From: Archivesica marissinica
Taxonomy: Eukaryota > Mollusca > Bivalvia > Venerida > Vesicomyidae
NCBI GenBank assembly: GCA_014843695.1
Contig: CM026391.1
Span: 20,963,263-21,027,262, forward strand
Direction: 5' to 3'
DNA: 64,000 bases
A model generated the notes under the pieces. It saw only the letters and a program-made list of their open reading frames with translations. It ran no database searches and was not told where the DNA came from. Made by a program: the position numbers and the translations under genes. Positions 46,997 through 61,000 of the stretch are shown one piece after another. Each line of letters starts with the position of its first letter. Positions within the stretch are counted from its first letter, which is position 1.

Positions 46997-47309
46997 TTAA
47001 ATAACGATGTATAATAACAAAAAAGCCATCTTACATTAAACACTTTTCCGTAATACTATAATACCAATATCATTATGAAGTGCACTATTTATAATTGTAT
47101 GCAAATACGGTAATTAAAAACAAGAGGTCCATTACAATGGCCCAGAGTCACTCAACTGATAATAACTCATTGCATGTTAGTGGTGAAAATAACAGTCAAA
47201 TATGTCATGGAATTTTCCTTAGAACTGTGTCCTCACAACTGTCAATTCTAATGAATAATCAGTGATTCTGAGTTTTAAATAAATGTAATAAACATACAAC
47301 TTAATGATG

Positions 47310-48080
47310 ATTGCGGTCTGTTACAATTATTTGAACTATTTGTAGTCCTTAGTTTACCCAGCATGCAAAGAGTTACAACAACTTAATGATGATTGTGGTC
47401 TGTTACAATTATTTGAACTATTTGTAGTCCTTAGTTTACCCAGCATGCAAAGAGTTACAAAAACTTAATGAATTGTGGTCTGTTACAATTATTTGAACTA
47501 TTTGTAGTCCTTAGTTTACCCAGCATGCAAAGAGTTACAACAATTTAATGAATTGTGGTCTGTTACAATTATTTGAACTATTTGTAGTCCTTAGTTTACC
47601 CAGCATGCAGAGTTACAACTTAATGAATTGCGGTCTGTTACAAGTATTTGAACTATTTATAGCCCTTAGTTTACACAGCATGCAAAGAGTTACAACAACT
47701 TAATGAATTGTGGTCTGTTACAATTATATGAACTATTTGTAGTCCTTAGTTTACCCAGCATGCAGAGTTACAACTTAATGAATTGCGGTCTGTTACAAGT
47801 ATTTGAACTATTTGTAGTCCTTAGTTTACCCAGCATGCAAAGAGTTACAACAACTTAATGAATTGTGGTCTGTTACAATTATTTGAACTATTTGTAGCCC
47901 TTAGTTTACCCAGCATGCAAAGAGTTACAACAACTTAATGAATTGTGGTCTGTTACAATTATATGAACTATTTGTAGTCCTTAGTTTACCCAGCATGCAG
48001 AGTTACAACTTAATGAATTGCGGTCTGTACAAGTATTTGAACTATTTATAGCCCTTAGTTTACCCAGCATGCAAAGAGTT
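47310..48080 (+). repeat. ~76-80-bp tandem repeat
   Basis: About ten units of CTTAATGAATTGTGGTCTGT-TACAATTATTTGAACTATTT-GTAGTCCTTAGTTTACCCAG-CATGCAAAGAGTTACAACAA, with a shorter GCAGAGTTACAA form recurring every third unit or so. Confidence 0.92.
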
Positions 48081-48084
48081 CAAA

Positions 48085-48205
48085 TGTTTGAAACAAACTA
48101 TGTTTAACTAAAATGTTTGAAACAAACTATGTTTAAACTAAAATGTTTGAAACAAACTATGTTTAAACTAAAATGTTTGAAATAAACTATGTTTAAACTA
48201 AAATG
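48085..48205 (+). repeat. 29-bp tandem repeat, four copies
   Basis: AAATGTTTGAAACAAACTAT-GTTTAAACT units. Confidence 0.92.
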
Positions 48206-48274
48206 TTTGTGGAAGAACTGGATTTTCAAAAGGGTTTAACTGACGATTATCTGTGTTGTCTAAGCCAAGTCAGT

Positions 48275-49015
48275 ATTCACTAAACATTTCTAGGAAAGTG
48301 GGACATGGATGTATGTCTCTGCAAACCTATCTCACTAAGCATTTCTAGGAAAGTGGGACATGGATGTATGTATGTCTCTGCAAACCTATCTCACTAAACA
48401 TTTCTAGGAAAGTGGGACATGGATGTATGTATGTCTCTGCAAACCTATCTCACTAAGCATTTCTAGGAAAGTGGGACATGGATGTATGTATGTCTCTGCA
48501 AACCTATCTCACTAAGCATTTCTAGGAAAGTGGGACATGTATGTATGTCTCTGCAAACCTATCTCACTAAACATTTCTAGGAAAGTGGGACATGGATGTA
48601 TGTATGTCTCTGCAAACCTATCTCACTAAACATTTCTAGGAAAGTGGGACATGTATGTATGTCTCTGCAAACCTATCTCACTAAACATTTCTAGGAAAGT
48701 GGGACATGTATGTATGTCTCTGCAAACCTATCTCACTAAGCATTTCTAGGAAAGTGGGACATGGATGTATTGTCTCTGCAAACGTATCTCACTAAGCATT
48801 TCTAGGAAAGTGGGACATGGATGTATGTCTCTGCAAACGTATCTCACTAAACATTTCTAGGAAAGTGGGACATGGATGTATGTCTCTGCAAACGTATCTC
48901 ACTAAACATTTCTAGGAAAGTGGGACATGGATGTATGTCTCTGCAAACCTATCTCACTAAACATTTCTAGGAAAGTGGGACATGGATGTATGTATGTCTC
49001 TGCAAACGTATCTGT
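48275..49015 (+). repeat. ~56-60-bp minisatellite
   Basis: About 13 units of TTTCTAGGAAAGTGGGACAT-GGATGTATGTATGTCTCTGC-AAACCTATCTCACTAAACA. Length differs by the number of TGTA steps. Confidence 0.94.
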
Positions 49016-49635
49016 AAAGTTGTGATTACTTTACATAGCTTGTCATTTATAATTACATAATTCCCAACGTTGACTTTATTCTTCATTTATTTAACATGTT
49101 CCCTCAAATTCATGTATAGTATTTTCAGCGCATATATAATTAACAACTTTTATGTATATAATGGTATATGTAATGTATAACACACACCAACAATTTGGTG
49201 GAAAAATAGGAGAAAAGCGGCGTTCCGATGTATAACGCGTCATAACCGCACTTCCACAAGCAAAATCGTTCAAGTTCCGCTAAATTGTACATTTTCAATT
49301 AGACACTGCACACATATTGCCCACTTCCCTCCTATCTTCACTTTTTATTGCATTTTCCATGTTTCTATTTTTGTTCAGAGCTAGGGGTACGCTGGGGCTA
49401 CGCCAGTATATACAAAATATAATCATAACACAATTGTAAGTGTTGCCAGTTGGCTGTCACTGACTGCACAATAAGGCTGTTTGAACAACATGCAATATCA
49501 ATAAATTACAACACTAAATGTCAATACTGTCATTATCTCTTGTTAATACAGTGTACATTACCTAGTGCATCTTGGTACAAGCGAATCACATTACCTTACA
49601 CAAGGTCATTGAAGGACTAACAAGGTAACATGATG
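49016..49635. other. Unassigned stretch
   Basis: No array, element end or convincing exon seen. Confidence 0.45.
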
Positions 49636-49646
49636 TGTTTATTTTA

Positions 49647-50037
49647 GGGATGGTAACTAATAGCGATTAAACTATTCGAATATTCAGTCGGGAAGGTATT
49701 CGAATATTCGAATATTCAATAGAATTCTATCAAAACCTCAAAATCACTCAAACTCTTATCAAAATTGCCAAACTAACCTAATTTCTGTTTTACGCGTAAA
49801 CGTCATCTTCTTCAAATGATTATTGAGATTGATATTGTACCCGAATATGTTAAATCCAATTTGCATAGATTACACCTAGCAGTTTTCTTATTCTCAGAGG
49901 GATTCAAGCATTTCCAAATGTGTGTGACTGAGTGGGTGTCATTTTTGAGGACAATATAATATTTTGTTTCCGAATATTCGAATACGGGAATAGTATTCAG
50001 ATATTCAGACGTTCGAGTGAATATTCGTTGCCATCCC
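49647..50037. mobile_element. MITE with GGGATGG ends, hAT-like
   Basis: Left GGGATGGTAAC and right GTTGCCATCCC are inverted. Subterminal CGAATATTCGAATA palindromes lie at both sides. Flanked by the 11-bp direct repeat TGTTTATTTTA (49636-49646, 50038-50048), longer than the usual 8-bp hAT duplication. Confidence 0.75.
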
Positions 50038-50048
50038 TGTTTATTTTA

Positions 50049-50474
50049 GTCAGGCTTCACTCGTATTATCAATAACCGCTCTTCATTTAAAGGCATATAC
50101 CTAATGTTTTTTTATCGTTCAAAGATCTTTTTTTAACACTTTCCCTCATAGAAGCACCTCTTGATGCCATTACCAATACGATATACATTGACAATGTAGT
50201 AGCCAAACCAATGTTCATAATAAAAAATAATAAAATAAAAATAATCTCATGTAGTTCCAGTAATATCTATGCAGGTGGGATAGATATGGTGACTACTTGT
50301 CCACTGCATGATAGCTAAATGGCTGTCGTTTGTATGGAGATATAATAGTATATTAACCTAAATCTCTATGAAGGAAAGGGTTAACATTTGCTGATTTTAA
50401 ATGTTAAATTACAAGCAATCTTCCATTATCGTAAAATAATATAATTAAATTTTAAATCCCAAGCTTGTTACGCT
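50049..50474. other. Unassigned stretch
   Basis: AT-rich, no recognisable feature. Confidence 0.45.
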
Positions 50475-52410
50475 GCTGTGAATGACAACTGTGTTTAATA
50501 AATTACTCAGGTAATGATGTTGTGCAGATACAACTGTGTTTAATACGTTACTCAGGTAATGATGTGGTGCAGATACAACTGTGTTTAATACGTTACTCAG
50601 TAATGATGTGGTGCACAGATACAACTGTGTTTAATACGTTACTCTGTAATGATGTGGTGCAGATACAACTGTGTTTAATACATTACTCAGTAATGATGTG
50701 GTGCAGATACAACTGTGTTTAATACGTTACTCAGTAATGATGTGGTGCAGATACAACTGTGTTTAATACGTTACTCAGTAATGATGTGGTGCACAGATAC
50801 AACTGTGTTTAATACGTTACTCAGTAATGCTGTGGTGCAGATACAACTGTGTTTAATACGTTACTCAGTAATGCTGTGGTGCAGATACAACTGTGTTTAA
50901 TACGTTACTCAGTAATGATGTGGTGCAGATACAACTGTGTTTAATACATTACTCTGGTAATGCTGTGGTGCAGATACAACTGTGTTTAATACGTTACTCA
51001 GGTAATGATGTGGTGCAGATACAACTGTGTTTAATACGTTACTCAGTAGATACAACTGTGTTTAATACGTTACTCAGTAATGTTACGGTGCAGATACAAC
51101 TGTGTTTAATACGTTACTCAGTAGATACAACTGTGTTTAATACGTTACTCAGTAATGATGTGGTGCACAGATACAACTGTGTTTAATACGTTACTCAGTA
51201 ATGATGTGGTGCAGATACAACTGTGTTTAATACGTTACTCAGTAATGATGTGGTGCACAGATACAACTGTGTTTAATACGTTACTCAGTAATGCTATGGT
51301 GCAGATACAACTGTGTTTAATACGTTACTCAGGTAATGATGTGGTGCAGATACAACTGTGTTTAATACGTTACTCAGTAATGATGTGGTGCAGATACAAC
51401 TGTGTTTAATATGTTACTCATGTAATGATGTGGTGCAGATACAACTGTGTTTAATATGTTACTCATGTATTGATGTGGTGCAGATACAACTGTGTTTAGT
51501 ACGTTACTCAGTAATGATGTGGTGCAGATACAACTGTGTTTAATACGTTACTCAGTAGATACAACTGTGTTTAATACGTTACTCAGTAATGATGTGGTGC
51601 ACAGATACAACTGTGTTTAATACGTTACTCAGTAATGATGTGGTGCAGATACAACTGTGTTTAATACGTTACTAAGTAATGATGTGGTGCAGATACAACT
51701 CTGTTTAATATGTTACTCATGTAATGATGTGGTGCAGATACAACTGTGTTTAGTACGTTACTCAGTAATGATGTGGTGCAGATACAACTGTGTTTAATAC
51801 ATTACTCAGTAGATAAAACTGTGTTTAATATGTTACTCATGTAATGATGTGGTGCAGATACAACTGTGTTTAGTACATTACTCAGTAATGATGTGGTTCA
51901 GATACAACTGTGTTTAATACGTTACTCAGTAGATACAACTGTGTTTAATACGTTACTCAGTAATGATGTGGTGCACAGATACAACTGTGTTTAATACGTT
52001 ACTCAGTAGATACAACTGTGTTTAATACGTTACTCAGTAATGCTATGGTGCAGATACAACTGTGTTTAATACGTTACTCAGGTAATGCTATGGTGCAGAT
52101 ACAACTGTGTTTAGTACGTTACTCAGTAATGATGTGGTGCAGATACAACTGTGTTTAATACGTTACTCAGGTAATGATGTGGTGCAGATACAACTGTGTT
52201 TAATACGTTACTCAGTAATGATGTGGTGCAGATACAACTGTGTTTAATACGTTACTCAGGTAATGCTATGGTGCAGATACAACTGTGTTTAATACGTTAC
52301 TCAGTAATGATGTGGTGCAGATACAACTGTGTTTAATACGTTACTCAGGTAATGCTATGGTGCAGATACAACTGTGTTTAATACGTTACTCAGTAATGAT
52401 GTGGTGCAGA
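50475..52410 (+). repeat. ~43-46-bp minisatellite
   Basis: About 45 units of GATACAACTGTGTTTAATAC-GTTACTCAGTAATGATGTGG-TGCA, with GGTAATG, TGCACA and deleted (CAGTAGATACAAC, 26 bp) forms. The short forms recur in a patterned way. Confidence 0.95.
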
Positions 52411-52622
52411 TTGAGAGGAAAATTATGTATGGGTCCGAAACAATGACGTGTACGAGGTAATCATAAATGTGGTTTCTGAATATTCGAATACCTAGGCAAT
52501 CAAATACCCAATACTGGTTTTTCCATTCTTTGCCTTTCCTACTTAAAACACACACATATATATAACAGGATCTTGCTGCCGTATTTAAAATTGATAATTT
52601 TGTTCATTTATTTACTATATGT

Positions 52623-52903
52623 GTTATGTTATATTATATGTTATATTTCGGCTTTTACGCCTGCATCAGCACCATTTCGGGCTATATCGCCGGCGGGCAG
52701 TTTACCTAACAACCCCTTTCCTGGGCAGGCTCCAGCGGTTAACCAGTACTTGGGTGCACCAACCTTCGCAAGAAACTGCCAACTTTTTCATATAAATGAG
52801 ACACGGCCTGAGCGTGGCTCGAACCCGTGACCATCAGTGATGATAGGCTACAGTGGTATACAAGTCAGCGACCGTAACCACTCGACCACAGAGGTGGACT
52901 TAC
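52623..52903 (-). mobile_element. tRNA-derived SINE, family B
   Basis: Head CTCTGTGGTCGAGTGGTTAC and GGGTTCGAGCC at the right, tail AAAGCCGAAATATAACATAT at the left. 11-bp duplication TTACTATATGT (52612-52622, 52904-52914). Confidence 0.9.
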
Positions 52904-52934
52904 TTACTATATGTATAGGATATAAACTGGAAAC

Positions 52935-53010
52935 GATCCAATATGTAAAATATTGGACTGTGTGAGGCGCGTAGCGCCGAAGACACTACCAATATTTTAC
53001 ATATTGGATC
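52935..53010. repeat. Inverted repeat, 22-bp perfect arms
   Basis: GATCCAATATGTAAAATATTGG and its complement around a loop that itself contains GGCGC-GTA-GCGCC. Imperfect pairing continues outwards (TATAAACTGG / GGCTTATAA), so it may be a small MITE. Confidence 0.75.
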
Positions 53011-53204
53011 CGTTTGAGGCTTATAACTTGCTTAAAACACAAATTTATATAACAAGATCCTACTAATTAAAATTGTTAATTTCGTATCTTTATGCGTAGG
53101 ATTTAATATAATACTACTTTGACAGCAGTCCAATATTAATAATAATGGACTGCAAGTACAAAGGTATGACGTCACGACAGTGTTTTAAGATTTGATGTAA
53201 TACT

Positions 53205-53925
53205 CAGGCAGCCAAGGGAATCACAGAAAGTGGCTGCTTAATACAGGTTGGCTGCTTAATAGAGGTGACCACTAACACAGGTTTGACTGTATAATAGAGG
53301 TGACCACTAACACAGGTTTGACTGTATAATAGAGGTGACCACTAATGCAGGTTTGACTGTATAATAGAGGTGACCATTAATGCAGGTTTGACTGTATAAT
53401 AGAGGTGACCACTAACACAGGTTTGACTGTATAATAGAGGTGACCACTAACACAGGTTTGACTGTACAATAGAGATGACCACTAACACAGGTTTGACTGT
53501 ACAATAGAGGTGACCACTAACACAGGTTTGACTGTATAATAGAGGTGACCACTAACACAGGTTTGACTGTATAATAGAGGTGCCCACTAACACAGGTTTG
53601 ACTGTATAATAGAGGTGACCACTAACACAGGTTTGACTGTATAATATAGGTGACCACTAACACAGGTTTGACTATACAATAGAGGTGACCACTAACACAG
53701 GTTTGACTGTATAATAGAGGTGACCACTAACACAGGTTTGACTGTACAATAGAGGTGACCACTAACACAGGTTTGACTGTACAATAGAGGTGACCACTAA
53801 CACAGGTTTGACTGTACAATAGAGGTGACCACTAACGCAGGTTTGACTGTATAATAGAGGTGACCACAAACACAGGTTTGACTGTATAACAGAGGTGACC
53901 ACTAACACAGGTTTGACTGTATATA
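53205..53925 (+). repeat. 35-bp array grown from a mariner-type MITE end
   Basis: 53205-53290 is the right half of the MITE family seen at 35045 and 11759 (GGCAGCCAAGGGA, GTGGCTGCTTAATA, AACACAGGTTTGACTGTA). From there the last 35 bp, TAATAGAGGTGACCACTAAC-ACAGGTTTGACTGTA, repeats about 18 times. Confidence 0.92.
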
Positions 53926-54004
53926 TGACTGGTTGATTCAACACTATAAGAAACAATTAAAAACATATGAACATACAACCCAGGCAATACTTATTGCCAG
54001 TGGC

Positions 54005-54245
54005 TGTCCGATTAGCGCAGTGGTTAGTGTGCTTGCTTCTCACCAATGCAAACCGGGTTCGATCCTCGGACCGGGAAGTATGTGAGATGGTACGGTGGTC
54101 ACCAGATCGGACAGGTGGATTTTCTCCAGGTACTCCAGTTTCCTCCCACACGAATGACCACATATACTCTTTCATCCGCGCCAACGAGAGTGATTAATAT
54201 AAGTTGTTAAAACTTGCTTCGCAATCGTAAAATAAATAAAGTTTA
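54005..54245 (+). mobile_element. tRNA-derived SINE, family E
   Basis: Box A GATTAGCGCAGTGGTTAGTG, box B CGGGTTCGATCCTCG, body TTTCCTCCCACACGAATGAC, tail GAGAGTGATTAATATAAG and CGTAAAATAAATAAAG. The tail is the same as in family A although the heads differ. Confidence 0.87.
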
Positions 54246-54672
54246 AACTTTAATAATTATTGAAGCATTATAATTATAATTATACTGTTTTGTACGTAAC
54301 TCAATAACCGCATTACTAACATGCCTGCAAGGCTTATTGAAACAAGGATATTTTATCAGTTTCCGACACAAAGCAAACACGATTTGTCTCTCATACAAAC
54401 CCCAACCAGATCAGAATCTCTGAAAAAACTAATTGATATGGTTACAATGAAATGAATGAATCATGTCACACTAGATAAATATGATTAAGTATATACCACA
54501 TCTGCACAAATCAAACCTAAATAGTCATTTACCTCATTATTGCCTCATTAACTTATCAAAACTCGAGCAATTAAATTAACAAATGAGTGTATTCCGGAGT
54601 ATAGGTGTGTTACTATTACTCATCGGTGAATTTAATTTACAAGCCACTAAGAGTCATAGTCCCGGCCAAGTA
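54246..54672. other. Unassigned stretch
   Basis: AT-rich, no recognisable feature. Confidence 0.45.
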
Positions 54673-54900
54673 AATCAAGTTGTGATAGCGCAGTGGTAGC
54701 GCGTTCGCTTCAGGTGTGAAAGGCCCGGAGTTTGCGTCAAGCTGTAGCCGTTATGCTTGTGCCCTTAGGCAATGCATTTAAATTCCACATTGCCTCTTAT
54801 CTCCCTCAATGGAATCTACCAGGAATGAGATCTCGAGAGTGATTAATATAAGTTGTCGGAACTTGTTTCGCAATCAAGCTAAAATAAAGTTTTATAAACT
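54673..54900 (+). mobile_element. SINE family A, full length
   Basis: Head GTTGTGATAGCGCAGTGGTA and GGCCCGGAGTTTGCGTC, body GCATTTAAATTCCACATTGC, TCTCCCTC, AGGAATGAGATCTCGAGAG, tail AATATAAGTTGTCGGAACTT and GCTAAAATAAAGTTTTATAA. Followed by four degenerate GAGTGTCC(T)GTGTAT units (54921-54985). Confidence 0.88.
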
Positions 54901-55009
54901 AAACAAACCAAATTACACTGTATGCGAGTGTCCCGTGTATGAAAGTGTCCCATGTATGTGAGTGTCCTGTGTATATGAGTGTCCAGTGCCATTTGAACCA
55001 TGCCCGAGG

Positions 55010-58000
55010 GAAATATATGCATACCACACATGAGGGAACTATATGCATACCTGAGGGAACTATATGTATACCTGAGGGAACTATATGTATACCATACCTG
55101 AGGGAACTATATGCATACCTGAGGGAACTATATGTATACCTGAGGGAACTATATGCATACCATACCTGAGGGAACTATATGTATACCTGAGGGAACTATA
55201 TGCATACCATACCTGAGGGAACTATATGTATACCTGAGGGAACTATATGCATACCATACCTGAGGGAACTATATGTATACCTGAGGGAACTATATGTATA
55301 CCATACCTGAGGGAACTATATGCATACCATACCTGAGGGAACTATATGCATACCTGAGGGAACTATATGTATACCTGAGGGAACTATATGTATACCTGAG
55401 GGAACTATATGTATACCATACCTGAGGGAACTATATGTATACCTGAGGGAACTATATGTATACCTGAGGGAACTATATGTATACCTGAGGGAACTATATG
55501 CATACCTGAGGGAACTATATGCATACCTGAGGGAACTATATGTATCCTGAGGGAACTATATGTATACCTGAGGGAACTATATGTATACCATACCTGAGGG
55601 AACTATATGCATACCTGAGGGAACTATATGTATACCTGAGGGAACTATATGTATACCTGAGGGAACTATATGCATACCTGAGGGAACTATATGTATACCT
55701 GAGGGAACTATATGTATACCTGAGGGAACTATATGTTCATACCTGAGGGAACTATATGTATACCTGAGGGAACTATATGCATACCTGAGGGAACTATATG
55801 TATACCTGAGGGAACTATATGTATACCTGAGGGAACTATATGCATACCATACCTGAGGGAACTATATGTATACCTGAGGGAACTATATGTATACCTGAGG
55901 GAACTATATGTATACCATACCTGAGGGAACTATATGTATACCATACCTGAGGGAACTATATGTTACCATACCTGAGGGAACTATATGTATACCTGAGGGA
56001 ACTATATGTATACCATACCTGAGGGAACTATATGTATACCATACCTGAGGGAACTATATGTATACCTGAGGGAACTATATGTATACCTGAGGGAACTATA
56101 TGTATACCATACCTGAGGGAACTATATGCATACCTGAGGGAACTATATGTATACCTGAGGGAACTATATGTATACCTGAGGGAACTATATGCATACCTAC
56201 CTGAGGGAACTATATGCATACCTGAGGGAACTATATGTATACCTGAGGGAACTATATGCATACCTGAGGGAACTATATGCATACCTGAGGGAACTATATG
56301 CATACCTGAGGGAACTATATGCATACCTGAGGGAACTATATGTATACCTGAGGGAACTATATGTATACCTGAGGGAACTATATGCATACTATACCTGAGG
56401 GAACTATATGCATACCTGAGGGAACTATATGTATACCATACCTGAGGGAACTATATGTATACCTGAGGGAACTATATGTATACCTGAGGGAACTATATGC
56501 ATACCTGAGGGAACTATATGTATACCTGAGGGAACTATATGCATACCTGAGGGAACTATATGCATACCTGAGGGAACTATATGTATACCATACCTGAGGG
56601 AACTATATGTATACCTGAGGGAACTATATGTATACCTGAGGGAACTATATGCATACCTGAGGGAACTATATGTATACCTGAGGGAACTATATGTGTACCA
56701 TACCTGAGGGAACTATATGTATACCTGAGGGAACTATATGCATACCATACCTGAGGGAACTATATGTATACCATACATGAGGGAACTATATGTATACCAT
56801 ACCTGAGGGAACTATATGCATACCAACCTGAGGGAACTATATGCATACCTGAGGGAACTATATGTATACCTGAGGGAACTATATGCATACCTGAGGGAAC
56901 TATATGCATACCTGAGGGAACTATATGTATACATGAGGGAACTATATGCATACCTGAGGGAACTATATGTATACCTGAGGGAACTATATGCATACCATAC
57001 ATGAGGGAACTATATGTATACCTGAGGGAACTATATGCATACCTGAGGGAACTATATGCATACCTGAGGGAACTATATGCATACCTGAGGGAACTATATG
57101 TATACCATACCTGAGGGAACTATATGTATACCATACCTGAGGGAACTATATGTATACCTGAGGGAACTATATGCATACCTGAGGGAACTATATGTATACC
57201 TGAGGGAACTATATGCATACCTGAGGGAACTATATGTATACCATACCTGAGGGAACTATATGTATACCTGAGGGAACTATATGCATACCTGAGGGAACTA
57301 TATGCATACCTGAGGGAACTATATGCATACCTGAGGGAACTATATGCATACCTGAGGGAACTATATGTATACCTGAGGGAACTATATGCATACCTGAGGG
57401 AACTATATGCATACCTGAGGGAACTATATGCATACCTGAGGGAACTATATGCATACCTGAGGGAACTATATGCATATCTGAGGGAACTATATGCATATCT
57501 GAGGGAACTATATGCATATCTGAGGGAACTATATGCATACCTGAGGGAACTATATGCATATCTGAGGGAACTATATGCATACCTGAGGGAACTATATGCA
57601 TACCTGAGGGAACTATATGCATATCTGAGGGAACTATATGCATACCTGAGGGAACTATATGCATACCACACCTGAGGGAACTATATGTATACCTGAGGGA
57701 ACTATATGCATACCATACCTGAGGGAACTATATGCATACCTGAGGGAACTATATGTATACCATACCTGAGGGAACTATATGCATACCTGAGGGAACTACT
57801 ATATGTATACCATACATGAGGGAACTATATGTATACCTGAGGGAACTATATGTATACCATACCTGAGGGAACTATATGTATACCTGAGGGAACTATATGT
57901 ATACCATACCTGAGGGAACTATATGTATACCTGAGGGAACTATATGCATACCTGAGGGAACTATATGTATACCATACATGAGGGAACTATATGTATACCA

Positions 58001-61000
58001 TACCTGAGGGAACTATATGTATACCTGAGGGAACTATATGCATACCTGAGGGAACTATATGTATACCATACATGAGGGAACTATATGCATACCTGAGGGA
58101 ACTATATGTATACCATACCTGAGGGAACTATATGCATACCATACATGAGGGAACTATATGTATACATGAGGGAACTATATGTATACCATACCTGAGGGAA
58201 CTATATGTATACCTGAGGGAACTATATGTATACCATACATGAGGGAACTATATGCATACCATACCTGAGGGAACTATATGCATACCTGAGGGAACTATAT
58301 GTATACCATACATGAGGGAACTATATGTATACCTGAGGGAACTATATGTATACCTGAGGGAACTATATGCATACCTGAGGGAACTATATGCATACCATAC
58401 CTGAGGGAACTATATGTATACCTGAGGGAACTATATGCATACCTGAGGGAACTATATGCATACCTGAGGGAACTATATGCATACCTGAGGGAACTATATG
58501 TATACCTGAGGGAACTATATGTATACCTGAGGGAACTATATGCATACCTGAGGGAACTATATGTATACCTGAGGGAACTATATGTATACCTGAGGGAACT
58601 ATATGCATACCTGAGGGAACTATATGTATACCTGAGGGAACTATATGTATACCTGAGGGAACTATATGCATACCTGAGGGAACTATATGTATACCTGAGG
58701 GAACTATATGTATACCTGAGGGAACTATATGCATACCTGAGGGAACTATATGCATACCATACCTGAGGGAACTATATGTATACCTGAGGGAACTATATGC
58801 ATACCTGAGGGAACTATATGTATACCTGAGGGAACTATATGTATACCTGAGGGAACTATATGTATACCTGAGGGAACTATATGTGTACCATACATGAGGG
58901 AACTATATGCATACCTGAGGGAACTATATGCATACCTGAGGGAACTATATGTATACCTGAGGGAACTATATGCATACCTGAGGGAACTATATGTATACCA
59001 TACCTGAGGGAACTATATGCATACCTGAGGGAACTATATGTATACCTGAGGGAACTATATGTATACCATACCTGAGGGAACTATATGTATACCTGAGGGA
59101 ACTATATGTGTACCATACCTGAGGGAACTATATGCATACCTGAGGGAACTATATGCATACCTGAGGGAACTATATGTATACCATACCTGAGGGAACTATA
59201 TGCATACCTGAGGGAACTATATGTATACCTGAGGGAACTATATGCATACCTGAGGGAACTATATGCATACCTGAGGGAACTATATGTATACCTGAGGGAA
59301 TTATATGTATACCATACCTGAGGGAACTATATGCATACCTGAGGGAACTATATGTATACCTGAGGGAACTATATGTATACCTGAGGGACTATATGTATAC
59401 CTGAGAGAACTATATGTATACCTGAGGGAACTATATGCATACCATACCTGAGGGAACTATATGCATACCTGAGGGAACTATATGTATACCATACCTGAGG
59501 GAACTATATGCATACCACACCTGAGGGAACTATATGCATACCTGAGGGAACTATATGTGTACCATACCTGAGGGAACTATATGCATACCTGAGGGAACTA
59601 TATGTATACCATACATGAGGGAACTATATGTATATCTGAGGGAACTATATGCATACCTGAGGGAACTATATGCATACCATACCTGAGGGAACTATATGTA
59701 TACCTGAGGGAACTATATGCATACCTGAGGGAACTATATGCATACCTGAGGGAACTATATGCATACCATACCTGAGGGAACTATATGTATACCTGAGGGA
59801 ACTATATGCATACCTGAGGGTACTATATGCATACCATACCTGAGGGAACTATATGTATACCATACCTGAGGGAACTATATGTATACCTGAGGGAACTATA
59901 TGCATACCATACCTGAGGGAACTATATGTATACCTGAGGGAACTATATGCATACCTGAGGGAACTATATGCATACATGAGGGAACTATATGTATACCTGA
60001 GGGAACTATATGTATACCTGAGGGAACTATATGCATATCTGAGGGAACTATATGCATACCTGAGGGAACTATATGCATACCTGAGGGAACTATATGTATA
60101 CCTGAGGGAACTATATGCATACCTGAGGGAACTATATGTATACCATACCTGAGGGAACTATATGTATACCATACATGAGGGAACTATATGTATACCTGAG
60201 GGAACTATATGTATACCTGAGGGAACTATATGTATACCATACCTGAGGGAACTATATACATACCTGAGGGAACTATATGTATACATGAGGGAACTATATG
60301 TATACCTGAGGGAACTATATGCATACCACACCTGAGGGAACTATATGTATACCTGAGGGAACTATATGCATACCTGAGGGAACTATATGCATACCTGAGG
60401 GAACTATATGCATACCTGAGGGAACTATATGCATACCTGAGGGAACTATATGCATACCAACCTGAGGGAACTATATGTATACCTGAGGGAACTATATGCA
60501 TACCATACCTGAGGGAACTATATGCATACCTGAGGGAACTATATGTATACCATACCTGAGGGAACTATATGCATACCTGAGGGAACTATATGCATACCAT
60601 ACTGAGGGAACTATATGTATACCTGAGGGAACTATATGTATACCATACCTGAGGGAACTATATGCATACCTGAGGGAACTATATGTATACATGAGGGAAC
60701 TATATGTATACCTGAGGGAACTATATGCATACCATACCTGAGGGAACTATATGCATACCATAGGGAACTAATGTATACCTGAGGGAACTATATGCATACC
60801 TGAGGGAACTATATGCATACCTGAGGGAACTATATGCATACCTGAGGGAACTATATGCATACCTGAGGGAACTATATGCATACCATACCTGAGGGAACTA
60901 TATGTATACCTGAGGGAACTATATGCATACCATACCTGAGGGAACTATATGCATACCTGAGGGAACTATATGTATACCATACCTGAGGGAACTATATGCA

